Assembly: GCA_934680015.1 (NCBI GenBank)
Contig: CAKUSP010000001.1
Span: forward strand, 124,001 to 188,000
DNA length: 64,000 nucleotides
DNA from: an uncultured Bacteroidales bacterium
GTDB lineage: Bacteria; Bacteroidota; Bacteroidia; Bacteroidales; UBA932
Direction: 5' to 3'
In this document: one piece after another, positions 18,445-26,884 of the stretch
How positions within the stretch are numbered: position 1 is the first letter of the stretch
Layout: each line of letters begins with the position of its first letter
Program-made: the position numbers and the translations under genes
Notes under the pieces: model-generated
What the model saw: the letters and a program-made list of their open reading frames with translations, nothing else
Told to the model about the DNA's origin: nothing
The model's database searches: none

Positions 18445-20508
18445 ATGCGAGTAATTCTAGACTCTCCTCTTCCTTCTATACAGAAAGATCGTTTTGGTAG
18501 AGAACCTATGGTTGACTTGATTGTGGAATCCATCAATCAGTTGACTGTTTCTAAGAGTCATCCATGTACAATATATGGTATATACGGAAAATGGGGTGAG
18601 GGGAAAACTTCGTTTATGAATTTTATCAAGGAAAAACTCCTTTCTCAGGGAGAGAAAGATAGAATCAATTTGGTAGAATTCAATCCGTGGCTTGTTGGTA
18701 ATAACGGGGCTTTACTTAGAGAATTTTTTAAGAGCATTATTACATTTTCTGAGAATAATGTTAAGAAATGGCTTGAGAAGTATGGTTCGCTAGCAATTTT
18801 TTCGACCAAGACTATAATCAATGCGGTCAAGCCTGGTGTAGGGACATACTTGGCAGTTGGATTGAATTGGGTAAAGAAGTTATTGACAAATAAGCAGGAG
18901 TCGCTCTCTGAATTAAAAAAGAAAGTCTCGCAGGCAATCAGAGAATCGGGTCGTCATCTGGTTGTTATGATTGATGATGTTGATCGATTGGATAAAGAAG
19001 AACTCCATGTTGTTCTGCGTCTAATCCGTCAAGTCGCCGACTTTGATAACTGCATATATATCGTTGCAATGGATGTCGCGATGGTGGCTAAGTCAATAGG
19101 ACAATATCATGGTAATGGCTCATCGGAGGATGGAAGAAAATTTCTTGATAAGATTGTGCAAGTGCCTATTACGCTTCCTCAAATCCCGAAAGGTCTTCTC
19201 ATGGGCTTAATTCGAGAGGAGTTAACCTCAACTTTGAGCGGTTATGTTGCAGACGAAGAAGTTGAAAGTATAGCAACCTCTGTGACACCATTTATTTCTA
19301 CATATAGAGAACTCAAGCGATACTGTAATCAGATTGCGTTTGTTTTGCCTCATTTAAAGAATGAAGTGAACATCAAAGATCTTTGCCTACTCGAGTGTAT
19401 TAAAATCGTGAACATAGAATCTTATCGTAAGATTATTGAAAATCGGTCTTCCTTAATGCACGAGGTATCGGATTTTGCACATATTCTTGGTACTGACAAA
19501 GTACACGATGATATTAGAAATCGATATGAAAAGGCAAAAATTGACATTACGGAGGGGCTTGAAAGAGGACAAAAGGTTGCTATGTTAAACGCGATAGATG
19601 AACTATTTAACAATTGCCATGTTGAAATACAGAATGATATTGATTTGAAACGTATAAGTACAGATGTGTATTTCCCCAAATACTTTACTCAAGCAGTCCC
19701 TTCAGAATTAATCCCAGATAGAGAATTGGATTTGTTTAAGGCGAAGTGTCAAGACTTAAGTATTGAGGATATATCGCGAAAGTTTGAGTCATGGGTTGAT
19801 ATGTACTCTTATTCTGAAGTTGAACGGGCTGTCTTGTATGTGATAAGGAAGAGTAAATATGGGCAAGAGAGGTGCGAGGTCACATCTATAATGGTTCAGG
19901 CTCTTTCATGCTGTAAATTAGCCAAGGGACTACCACCAGTGGAAAATACTAGCTCCATACCATTATTTGTTTCCATGACCATATATCAATATATATTCGT
20001 GCAAGATGTTAATAGTGCCACCATGAAAGTATGGGATGCGAATCTGCTGGATAAAACACTTTCCTATATATTCTCAAATGCGGAACTGAACTACTGCCTT
20101 AATTTTTTGTGTTTAGCATATGATATTTTTAGAAATGGTACATACAATAGTACTGAGGTGTTGCGAATATTGATTCAGCGGTTCAAGGGTTTAAGCGTAG
20201 AGGAGCAGTTTGGTTATAGCAGATTATTGTTAAGGACAATGCTGGAGTATTGGAAAAGGTTTGATAAGAATTTATTTAATGAATATGCTTCAGAATTGTT
20301 TACAAATTCGGACATCTCCTGTCAAATGGTTTTCGATAAGTTTCTGGGGGGATCTAAAGAAGATGATGATATAACTTGCTTTGTAAAACTCTTCCAGTAT
20401 CAAATTTCATATATCAATGATCGATTATTGAAAGAAAGCGATGATGTCCGCAATAGTGATTCTGTTAGAGTATATGTGAGCAATTATCAGCAGATACTCA
20501 AGTATTGA
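18445..20508 (+). CDS. KAP-family P-loop NTPase
   Basis: About 687 residues. Walker A is GIYGKWGEGKTSF (~45-57) and Walker B is HLVVMIDDVDRLD (~171-183). The linking segment has EFNPWLVG, characteristic of the KAP family, and a short hydrophobic stretch near residues 115-150 where KAP proteins often carry a membrane insertion. RELKRYCNQI lies near residue 285. The C-terminal ~350 residues are helical with no named domain. KAP NTPases recur in bacterial defence loci, for example as the ATPase of Qat-type systems. Here it lies 468 bp after the RT and 44 bp before a truncated epimerase. A TTG at 18436 is in frame; ATG at 18445 is preferred. Confidence 0.85.
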   Translation: MRVILDSPLPSIQKDRFGREPMVDLIVESINQLTVSKSHPCTIYGIYGKWGEGKTSFMNFIKEKLLSQGEKDRINLVEFNPWLVGNNGALLREFFKSIITFSENNVKKWLEKYGSLAIFSTKTIINAVKPGVGTYLAVGLNWVKKLLTNKQESLSELKKKVSQAIRESGRHLVVMIDDVDRLDKEELHVVLRLIRQVADFDNCIYIVAMDVAMVAKSIGQYHGNGSSEDGRKFLDKIVQVPITLPQIPKGLLMGLIREELTSTLSGYVADEEVESIATSVTPFISTYRELKRYCNQIAFVLPHLKNEVNIKDLCLLECIKIVNIESYRKIIENRSSLMHEVSDFAHILGTDKVHDDIRNRYEKAKIDITEGLERGQKVAMLNAIDELFNNCHVEIQNDIDLKRISTDVYFPKYFTQAVPSELIPDRELDLFKAKCQDLSIEDISRKFESWVDMYSYSEVERAVLYVIRKSKYGQERCEVTSIMVQALSCCKLAKGLPPVENTSSIPLFVSMTIYQYIFVQDVNSATMKVWDANLLDKTLSYIFSNAELNYCLNFLCLAYDIFRNGTYNSTEVLRILIQRFKGLSVEEQFGYSRLLLRTMLEYWKRFDKNLFNEYASELFTNSDISCQMVFDKFLGGSKEDDDITCFVKLFQYQISYINDRLLKESDDVRNSDSVRVYVSNYQQILKY

Positions 20509-20552
20509 TTTTGCGAAAAGCTATCTTTTAAATATTGTGAGATAAAATATAT

Positions 20553-21317
20553 TTGTATTGTTATTTTAAAGTGAATACAGGTCTTACTCAGAAGATTTTT
20601 GATTGGTATCTTGCTCGGCCTGATGCAAAGAAGTTCATTTTTTTCTCAACTGTAAAAAGTGCTGCAGATAGGGTTGATGGGGAGTTTTTAACTGAAGAGT
20701 GTGTGCCTACGCCAATTGGCCCGTATGGAGAGAGTAAAATTAAGGCTGAGAATTATATTATTGAAAAGTTTGCGCCTAAGGCAATTGAGCGTCCGTTCCA
20801 TAACTTTGATGACTTGGATTCTGTGGTGGTTGGGAAGCGGGTGTATATAATGAGGCCTTGTATGATACATGGACCTGGTAACAAGGGTAACTTGAATTTG
20901 CTTTATGGTGTAGTAAGCAAGGGAATTCCGTGGCCTCTTGGTGCTTTTGAGAACCGCAGATCATTTACGAGTGTGGGCAATCTTTGCTTTGTCATTGATG
21001 GTCTCTTGACAAAAGATGTTCCTTCCGGTATTTATCATATGGCAGATGATGAGGCTCTTTCAACTAACGAACTTATTCAGGTAATATGCAAGGACTTGGG
21101 AAAGAAGGCTCATATTTGGCGTATTCCGAAAGGTTTGATGAGTGGCGTTGCAAAAATTGGTGGATGGCTTCACCTTCCATTGAATCCTCTAAGGATGCAG
21201 AAACTCACTGAAAACTACGTAGTCAGTAATGCAAAGATAAAGAAGGCTCTTAATATTGATAAGATGCCAGTTCGTGCTAGAGATGGGTTAATTGAGACGA
21301 TTAGGAGTTTTGAGTGA
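20553..21317 (+). pseudogene. NAD-dependent sugar epimerase/dehydratase, 5' end missing
   Basis: The 254 codons match the C-terminal three quarters of an extended SDR: YFKVNTGLTQKIFDW, FIFFSTVKSAADR, PYGESKIKAE (YxxxK), RPCMIHGPGNKGN and RRSFTSVGNLCF. The first ~70 residues, with the GxxGxxG nucleotide-binding motif, are absent: homology begins abruptly at about 20560, preceded by unrelated AT-rich sequence, and there is no ATG for ~100 codons. In Bacteroides capsule loci such an epimerase usually precedes the wecA-like gene. It was probably cut when the KAP-containing segment inserted. It is unlikely to be catalytic. Confidence 0.8.
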
Positions 21318-21558
21318 TTTTGCTCTAGTATTCAATGAATCCACAAAACAGAAGATTTCGTAGATACTTGCTCTTGATAGTGGGCTTTCGCATATTCTAT
21401 CGCTAGAAATCAAAAAAAATGTAAAAGTTTTTGATTATTACATTTGGAAGTTATACTTGCTTAAATAGTAGTTATTTATATGCGATGCTCTTCTCTATGT
21501 GTAAGGAGAAATTTAAATTGAAGTAAACAAAATATTTACTCTGTAAAGTGTTTACTTA

Positions 21559-21589
21559 TTGCAAGATAGAAAAGTTCTTTCTACCTTTG
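21559..21589 (+). promoter_or_regulatory. Bacteroides-type promoter for the Rpn nuclease gene
   Basis: A -33 element TTG (21559-21561) and a -7 element TACCTTTG (21582-21589, TAnnTTTG consensus) are 20 bases apart. Transcription would start near 21595. This excludes the upstream TTG start at 21559 and supports ATG 21628. The gene therefore has its own promoter, separate from the capsule operon. Confidence 0.65.
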
Positions 21590-21627
21590 CACTTGTCAAA
21601 GGACTTGACCTTTGCTTAAACAAACTT

Positions 21628-22596
21628 ATGAACTTTGATATAACTTCTACATCAAATGCGCAAGGACGCGTTTATGTAAATCTGATGAGCGATGCCGGCT
21701 TTAAGGCAGTCTATGGTGATAAGAATAACAAAAGCCTTCTTATCGAACTTCTCAACTGTTTTCTTCCCGATGAAGTAAGAGTTCATGATATAATCTCTTA
21801 TCTGGACCGAGAACAAGACCATGTGGTGGACTCTGGGAAAAGAACCTATCTCGACCTTATCTGTAAAGGAGAAGATGGTGCTATCTTTTCAGTCGAAGTC
21901 CAGAGGCGTAACGAAATAAACATCTTCGAGCGATGTATGTATTATGGTGCCGATATTTATCGTAACCAACTCGAAGAAAACGAGTATTACTCTCAACTAA
22001 AGCCTCTTTATATCATCGGTATTCTCGGCACTAATCTTATTCACGAGGATGAGTCGTTGTGGAATACGGATAATCTTATTTCTCATTATTATCAGATAGA
22101 AAAAAGGACTCTCGAGTTTGCACCTTCGACAATAATTCTTACCTTCGTGGAAACGGCGCGATTCACAAAGACTCTGTCGCAGTGTGAAAGTAACACGGAT
22201 TATCTGTTATATTGGTTTCTAAATGGATGGAAATACGATAAAAGTGGTGTTTCAGAAGTGTTAGAGGACATACCGATAACGGAAAAGCTAAGCAGAGCAT
22301 GTGAAATTGCTGCTTTTAGTCCATCGAAACGAACTGTTTATAATAAATTTATGATGACAGAACTAGATATATTTAATCAACTCCATTACGCTAAAGAAGA
22401 TGGTTTTGCAGAGGGAAGAGCTGAGGGATTATCTGAAGGAAGAGCTGAGGGAAGAGCCGAAGGAATTGCTGAAGGCGAAGCAAAAGAAAAAGCTGAAATT
22501 GCTTTGGCTATGCTGAAAAATCAAGTGCCCATTGAACAGGTTTCTCTTTATACTGGGATGTCCGAAAGCGAAATAAACAAACTACTTAATCGCTAA
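21628..22596 (+). CDS. Rpn-family recombination-promoting nuclease/putative transposase (PD-(D/E)XK)
   Basis: About 322 residues. The family core is clear: LMSDAGFKAVYGDKNNKSLL, KRTYLDLICKGEDGAIFSVEVQRR (the D...E-x-Q PD-(D/E)XK site) and FERCMYYGADIYRNQL. The C-terminus has a charged run of AEGR/SEGR-type repeats (~residues 270-295) followed by a short helix-turn-helix-like tail. Rpn proteins promote RecA-independent recombination and some act in defence. Its own promoter sets the start at 21628. A 49-bp piece of a second copy follows at 22615. Confidence 0.85.
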   Translation: MNFDITSTSNAQGRVYVNLMSDAGFKAVYGDKNNKSLLIELLNCFLPDEVRVHDIISYLDREQDHVVDSGKRTYLDLICKGEDGAIFSVEVQRRNEINIFERCMYYGADIYRNQLEENEYYSQLKPLYIIGILGTNLIHEDESLWNTDNLISHYYQIEKRTLEFAPSTIILTFVETARFTKTLSQCESNTDYLLYWFLNGWKYDKSGVSEVLEDIPITEKLSRACEIAAFSPSKRTVYNKFMMTELDIFNQLHYAKEDGFAEGRAEGLSEGRAEGRAEGIAEGEAKEKAEIALAMLKNQVPIEQVSLYTGMSESEINKLLNR

Positions 22597-22614
22597 CTTC
22601 ACACCTAAAGAAAT

Positions 22615-22663
22615 GGAATCCCTGAAGTGTTAGAGGATATACCGATAACAGAGAAACTAAGCA
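22615..22663 (+). pseudogene. Stump of a second Rpn-type nuclease gene
   Basis: The bases translate to GIPEVLEDIPITEKLS and repeat 22255-22294 of the Rpn gene just upstream, with 4 mismatches over 40 aligned bases. Similarity ends sharply on both sides. It is the only trace of another family member, most likely left after recombination or deletion. Confidence 0.65.
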
Positions 22664-22787
22664 TTTATATAGTGCGTGATTTTGTATAATGATGCACTAT
22701 ATAAGAGAAATTTTGCTTAAAAAGTCATCCTTGGTTTTATATTATGTTTTAAAAACATTATGCTTGCGCTACATAATAATATAAAAC

Positions 22788-23227
22788 ATGAAATTTGTTG
22801 ATAGGATTGATGAAACTGCACGGTTAAAGGATGCTCTTACGAGGGAGAGAGATTTGTTAATAGTTCTGAATGTCAATACCAAAGGGGACTATTGGCAAAA
22901 GTAATTGTACAAGTGTTCCCGGATTTTGATAAATTGATTTTTCCAGATGGGGAATCATTATTTAGAGCGGTTAATTATAGAACAGACAAGCAATTTACTT
23001 TATGCTTGGATGAATTTTCATATCTTGTTGAACAAGCTTTGAATGCTCATTTCTCTGAGTATGTGAGTGCCCAATGGGAAAAACTATGTCGTGACGCCGT
23101 TACTGGGAATATGATTAATGGCGTGGTTTATGGCAAGGGAAAACGCTGGTGGGGTTCTGTTCTCAATGAGGATAAGAAGCCGGAACATGTCGAGTTCGAT
23201 GTGGTGGCTGAATCGCTTGATAAATAG
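22788..23227 (+). pseudogene. Decayed ATPase of the archaeal/bacterial AAA type
   Basis: Three pieces of one protein family are joined with deletions. 22788-22904 reads MKFVDRIDETARLKDALTRE, the normal start of these ATPases, but the Walker A loop is gone. The frame 22892-23227 then reads FPDFDKLIFPDGESLFRAV and FTLCLDEFSYLVEQ (Walker B region) and jumps directly to HFSEYVSAQWEKLCRD, with HVEFDVVAESLDK (DUF234-like end region). Intact members have about 450 residues; fewer than 150 codons remain here. The gene cannot bind ATP and is a relic of another accessory insertion. Confidence 0.72.
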
Positions 23228-23240
23228 TATCTGCTAGTTG

Positions 23241-24326
23241 GTGAAAAACAAGATTCGATTGTATAATATCTCTGAAATATCCACCTATATCTTGCCGCTG
23301 CTTCGCTGTGCGTTGTCAGGGGAGTCGGTGAATTTGCCTAAAGGCGTTGATTGGCAAATGGTGAAGTCCGTCGCTTCCATGCAGGGAGTTTCTGCTGTCG
23401 TTTTGGATGGGGTTGCGAATGCGGCTCTTGTATCTTCATTGTCAATGGCTGTGAAAATGCAGTGGATTGGAGAGGTGGCAAATCAGGAGAGTATGTACGA
23501 GCACAGCTTTCGGATAGCGTGTGAGTTATCCGAATTGTGGGGCCAGCAAGAGATCGAAGCCGTAGTGCTTAAGGGGCGTTCAATTTCTCAGTATTATCCT
23601 AAGCCGGAACATCGTTACAGTTGTGATCTAGATGTTTACATCGCTGGGGACAATTGGCAGAAAGCATGTGATATTCTGGAAGCGAAAGGTGTTAAACTTG
23701 TGCGAGAGGTGTATAAGGAGGTGGAGTTTACCTACGATGGTTTATATGTAGAATGCCACAGATTTATTACTCCTTATCGCGGTAATGACACGCTGAAGTG
23801 CTTTGAGCATTATCTAAAAGAGTTATTGTCTTCTATGCCAATTGAGTATTTTGAAGGCACTCGCCTAATTTGTCCTCCGTTGCTTTTTACAGTGATGCTT
23901 TCTATTGAGCATGCACTTGGGGATTTGTTACATGGCAAATTGTCTTTGAAGCATGTAGTGGATTGGGTGGTGTTGAGAGGACAAAATTTTGATAGAGATA
24001 TCGTTGAAGAGAAATGTAAGGAGTTTGGGTTCGACAGATTCTTGCGCTTAATAGATGCTCTGGCAGATGTTGTGGAGGGGAAAAGGGATGTGGATAGCCT
24101 TAGTCGTGAGCATAAAGAGGTGTTTGATTCGTTCTTTGTATTACATCCTGAAAGTAAGTGTGTTTCATCTGCTGACAAGAGTTGGTTTGCTCGTAGGGTT
24201 GAGCTGTTTTTTGAAATTATACATAATAGAAATCTGTTCAAGCGCTACGGATATTGTTCTATGGAGAAATTCTTAGTAAAGACTGTGTGGGCACATTTTT
24301 TTGACACGAAGTATAAAGAAGTGTAA
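23241..24326 (+). CDS. Nucleotidyltransferase-fold protein (NTP_transf_5 family), copy 2
   Basis: 361 residues, homologous to the protein at 15244-16380. The core is AVVLKGRSISQYY and RYSCDLDVYIAGD, where D-x-D sits in the nucleotidyltransferase position. The C-terminal half, with IEHALGDLLHGKLSLKHVVDW, matches the family. The start is GTG 23241 or TTG 23238; no ATG is near. It lies 107 bp upstream of the intact wecA-like gene. A near-perfect CCTTCTC-A-GAGAAGG palindrome in that gap may be a weak terminator or a regulator site. The substrate is unknown. Confidence 0.75.
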   Translation: MKNKIRLYNISEISTYILPLLRCALSGESVNLPKGVDWQMVKSVASMQGVSAVVLDGVANAALVSSLSMAVKMQWIGEVANQESMYEHSFRIACELSELWGQQEIEAVVLKGRSISQYYPKPEHRYSCDLDVYIAGDNWQKACDILEAKGVKLVREVYKEVEFTYDGLYVECHRFITPYRGNDTLKCFEHYLKELLSSMPIEYFEGTRLICPPLLFTVMLSIEHALGDLLHGKLSLKHVVDWVVLRGQNFDRDIVEEKCKEFGFDRFLRLIDALADVVEGKRDVDSLSREHKEVFDSFFVLHPESKCVSSADKSWFARRVELFFEIIHNRNLFKRYGYCSMEKFLVKTVWAHFFDTKYKEV

Positions 24327-24433
24327 ACTATTTGGCAAAGTATATAAGTTAAACAACCTCTAAAGTGTCTACCCTTCTCAGAGAAGGTCAAATTGTGAAA
24401 TTATGAATGTTAATTTAATCGGTGTATATTAGA

Positions 24434-25465
24434 ATGTGGCCTTTGTATTATTATTTTATAGTTTTCGTACTACTTTTATTGATGGAGGTAGTGTATTTTA
24501 AGATAGCGAAGCGATTTAATATTGTAGATAAGCCTAACGAGCGCTCCTCGCATACGAGTGTGGTTTTGCGTGGTGGGGGTATTATTTTCCTTTTAGCTGT
24601 GTGGATATGGAGTGCGTTTTCTGGTTTTTCGTATCCGCTTTTCCTCGTGGCTGTGACTCTAGCAGCTGGGGTTAGTTTTATCGATGATATCCACTCTTTG
24701 CCTGATTCTGTGCGCCTTGTGGTTCAGTTTATGGCTATGGGGCTGATGATATGGCAGATTTTTCTCTCCGTTCCTGATGGTTTTGCCTTTGGGGAGAGTC
24801 TTTGGGCTAAAATAGCCTTTGTAGTAATCGCACTTATAGTCTGCGTGGGGGCGACCAATATCTATAATTTCATGGATGGAATCAATGGAATTACTGCAGG
24901 ATATTCGCTTGTTGTTCTTGCAATATTAGCTATTATCTCTACGCGGATTAACTTTATATCAGACACATTTTTATGTGTAATGATATTGGCTGTCCTTGTA
25001 TTCTCGTTCTTCAATTTTCGTCCGCGTGGTAAGGCCAAATGCTTTGCTGGCGATGTTGGGAGTGTCGGGATGGCATTTATAGTTCTGTTTGCTATCGGGA
25101 TGTTGATTGCGCGTACTGGAGATATTACTTGGCTGATTTTATTGTTAGTATATGGCGTGGACGGGTGTCTTACCATCTGTCATCGAATTATGCTTCGCGA
25201 AGATCTCGGGCAGGCTCATCGTAAGCATGCTTATCAGTTGATGGCTAATGAATTGAAGATAAGTCATCCAGTGGTCTCATTTATTTATATGGCTCTGCAG
25301 CTGGTTGTTTCTCTTGGTTTCATATTTTTAATTCCTAATACCGCTCTTGCACATTGGCTTTATTTATTAGGGTCTTTGGTCGTTTTATGCCTGATATATA
25401 TCCTGTTTATGAAGAAGTATTATCATCTTCACGAGGAGTATTTGACAAGATTGAAGAGGGGATAA
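24434..25465 (+). CDS. WecA/TagO-like undecaprenyl-phosphate sugar-1-phosphate transferase
   Basis: About 343 residues with ~10 transmembrane segments. The family motifs are in order: VDKPNERSSH with LRGGG (cytoplasmic loop 1), IDDIHSLPDSVRL (DD Mg-binding pair), NIYNFMDGINGITAGY (the NxxNxxDGI motif) and AHRKHAYQ (His motif). The enzyme transfers a HexNAc-1-phosphate to undecaprenyl phosphate and so begins the repeat unit. Such genes normally close Bacteroidota capsule operons. The last ~136 bp before the stop recur at 26678-26813 beyond the fic gene. ATG 24434 is preferred over GTG 24422. Confidence 0.87.
   Translation: MWPLYYYFIVFVLLLLMEVVYFKIAKRFNIVDKPNERSSHTSVVLRGGGIIFLLAVWIWSAFSGFSYPLFLVAVTLAAGVSFIDDIHSLPDSVRLVVQFMAMGLMIWQIFLSVPDGFAFGESLWAKIAFVVIALIVCVGATNIYNFMDGINGITAGYSLVVLAILAIISTRINFISDTFLCVMILAVLVFSFFNFRPRGKAKCFAGDVGSVGMAFIVLFAIGMLIARTGDITWLILLLVYGVDGCLTICHRIMLREDLGQAHRKHAYQLMANELKISHPVVSFIYMALQLVVSLGFIFLIPNTALAHWLYLLGSLVVLCLIYILFMKKYYHLHEEYLTRLKRG
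25310..25445 (+). repeat. 136-bp direct repeat, copy 1 (inside the wecA 3' end)
   Basis: This stretch is repeated at 26678-26813 with about four mismatches (roughly 97% identity). It encodes the last membrane segment and the KKYYHLHE tail of the WecA-like protein. After the repeat the two copies diverge: here the protein ends TRLKRG. Confidence 0.85.
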
Positions 25466-25606
25466 TAAAGGTTTTATATTAGTGTTTTGTACTTGAATAT
25501 AATCACAATATGTATTCACTAGAAGCTTACATAGACAATGGTTTATCTAAGAAGTTGTTTTGAAATGAGTAAGTGATATTTTTTAGTGAAAAGTAGATAG
25601 TATTTC

Positions 25607-26656
25607 ATGAGTATTTTTGATGAATACATAAAAGGTGGCAATCCTTCGCAGATAGAGAAATCATACGCGTGGCAGACTGCAATCGGTCTTCAAGCTGTGG
25701 ATGGGCTTATACCATCAGATTACTTAGTTCAGACCGCCAAGCAGAACATCGAAGGTGATATATCCATCGAGGAGGTGAAACAAATTCTCGATAACTATTA
25801 TGAGTCAAGGAGTGTTCGCACAGAGTCCGAACAACGTACGGAGGAAGCTGATAAAGTGTCTGCTCGAATCACGGAAATTCTAACAGAAAAAACATTTAAT
25901 TTCAATCCGGACTATTTAATTCAGATTCACAGGAGATTATTCACTGGAGTTTATGATTTTGCCGGAGTTATTAGATCGTACAATATCACTAAGAAAGAAT
26001 GGGTATTGGATGGAGACACTGTACTCTATTCATCAGCAGATATGATACGGCAGACGCTGGAGTATGATTTTCGAGAAGAGAAGAACACTGATTATTCTGG
26101 TTTAAATGCTGACCAAGCAGTAAAACGGATATGTAAGTTTATTTCTGGAATATGGCAAATCCATCCGTTCTGCGAGGGAAACACCAGAACTACGGCTGTG
26201 TTCGCAATTAAATACCTCAGGAACTTCGGGTTTAATGTGGACAATGAAGCGTTCGCGCATAATTCGTGGTATTTTAGGAATGCTTTGGTAAGAGCCAATT
26301 ATATAAACTACTCTAAGAATATTTCTGCTACTTCAATTTATCTTGAGTTATTTTTTGATAATTTGTTGTTCGGTGCTGACCATCAACTACGCAATAGAGA
26401 TATGCGGATTCTAAAGAGCAATAGTGACACCAAGGAATTTTCAAAGTGTCAAATTGGCCCTTTGAATGTCACTTTGGAGGAGAGAGCGCTTTTAGAATTC
26501 GTGAACAAGAATCCCAGGGCGACTCAGCAACAGATTGCGGAGCATATTGGCAAATCTACTCGTACCGTGAAGCGAATTACTGCGACCCTTTACGAAAAGG
26601 GTTATCTAAAACGCGAGAATGGCAAGAGAAATGGTAATTGGACGATACTTCTGTGA
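25607..26656 (+). CDS. Fic-domain protein with C-terminal winged-helix-like region
   Basis: 349 residues. The Fic motif is intact: HPFCEGNTRTT (~residues 186-196), with catalytic His and the anion-binding GN-x-R. Upstream is the flap region with GVYDFAGVIRSYNITKKEWVL. The N-terminal segment NIEGDISIEEVK resembles the inhibitory helix region of Fic proteins, but the position of the usual Ser/Thr (four before the Glu) is Lys, so self-inhibition is uncertain. The C-terminus, with RATQQQIAEHIGKSTRTVKRI, is a helix-turn-helix. Fic proteins usually AMPylate target proteins and often act as toxins. The gene lies between two copies of the wecA 3' end and so was very likely inserted. Confidence 0.88.
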   Translation: MSIFDEYIKGGNPSQIEKSYAWQTAIGLQAVDGLIPSDYLVQTAKQNIEGDISIEEVKQILDNYYESRSVRTESEQRTEEADKVSARITEILTEKTFNFNPDYLIQIHRRLFTGVYDFAGVIRSYNITKKEWVLDGDTVLYSSADMIRQTLEYDFREEKNTDYSGLNADQAVKRICKFISGIWQIHPFCEGNTRTTAVFAIKYLRNFGFNVDNEAFAHNSWYFRNALVRANYINYSKNISATSIYLELFFDNLLFGADHQLRNRDMRILKSNSDTKEFSKCQIGPLNVTLEERALLEFVNKNPRATQQQIAEHIGKSTRTVKRITATLYEKGYLKRENGKRNGNWTILL

Positions 26657-26677
26657 TATATAGTACGTTGAAGTGTA

Positions 26678-26833
26678 TCTCTTGGTTTCATATTTTTAAT
26701 TCCTAATGCCGCGCTTGCACATTGGCTTTATTTATTAGGGTCTTTGGTCGTTTTATGCCTGATATATATCCTGTTTATGAAGAGGTATTATCATCTTCAC
26801 GAGGCGTATTTGAAGTCCGTAAAACCACTATAA
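26678..26833 (+). repeat. 136-bp direct repeat, copy 2, with an orphan wecA 3' end
   Basis: Positions 26678-26813 repeat 25310-25445. The reading frame continues past the repeat as KSVKPL and stops at 26833, so this is an orphan C-terminus of a WecA-like gene with no start of its own. The simplest reading is that this is the older end of the gene and that the segment carrying a new 3' end plus fic was inserted in front of it. Confidence 0.82.
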
Positions 26834-26884
26834 ATAGAGAATTATGACGTGTTACACTATTAATCGGATTTGAATTTTTTTATT

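Noticed and set aside
18096..18536. Long open frame on the minus strand across the wecA stump
   Set aside because: It is the antisense shadow of the stump and the KAP gene start, has no family resemblance and no promoter.
22420..22500. Short-period repeats in DNA resembling a CRISPR or VNTR
   Set aside because: They encode AEGR/SEGR repeats inside the Rpn reading frame, a usual feature of that family's C-terminus; the units have no spacers.
25310..26833. The fic repeat as an integrase att-site duplication
   Set aside because: 136 bp is long for a site-specific attachment core and there is no integrase gene in the window; homologous exchange fits better.
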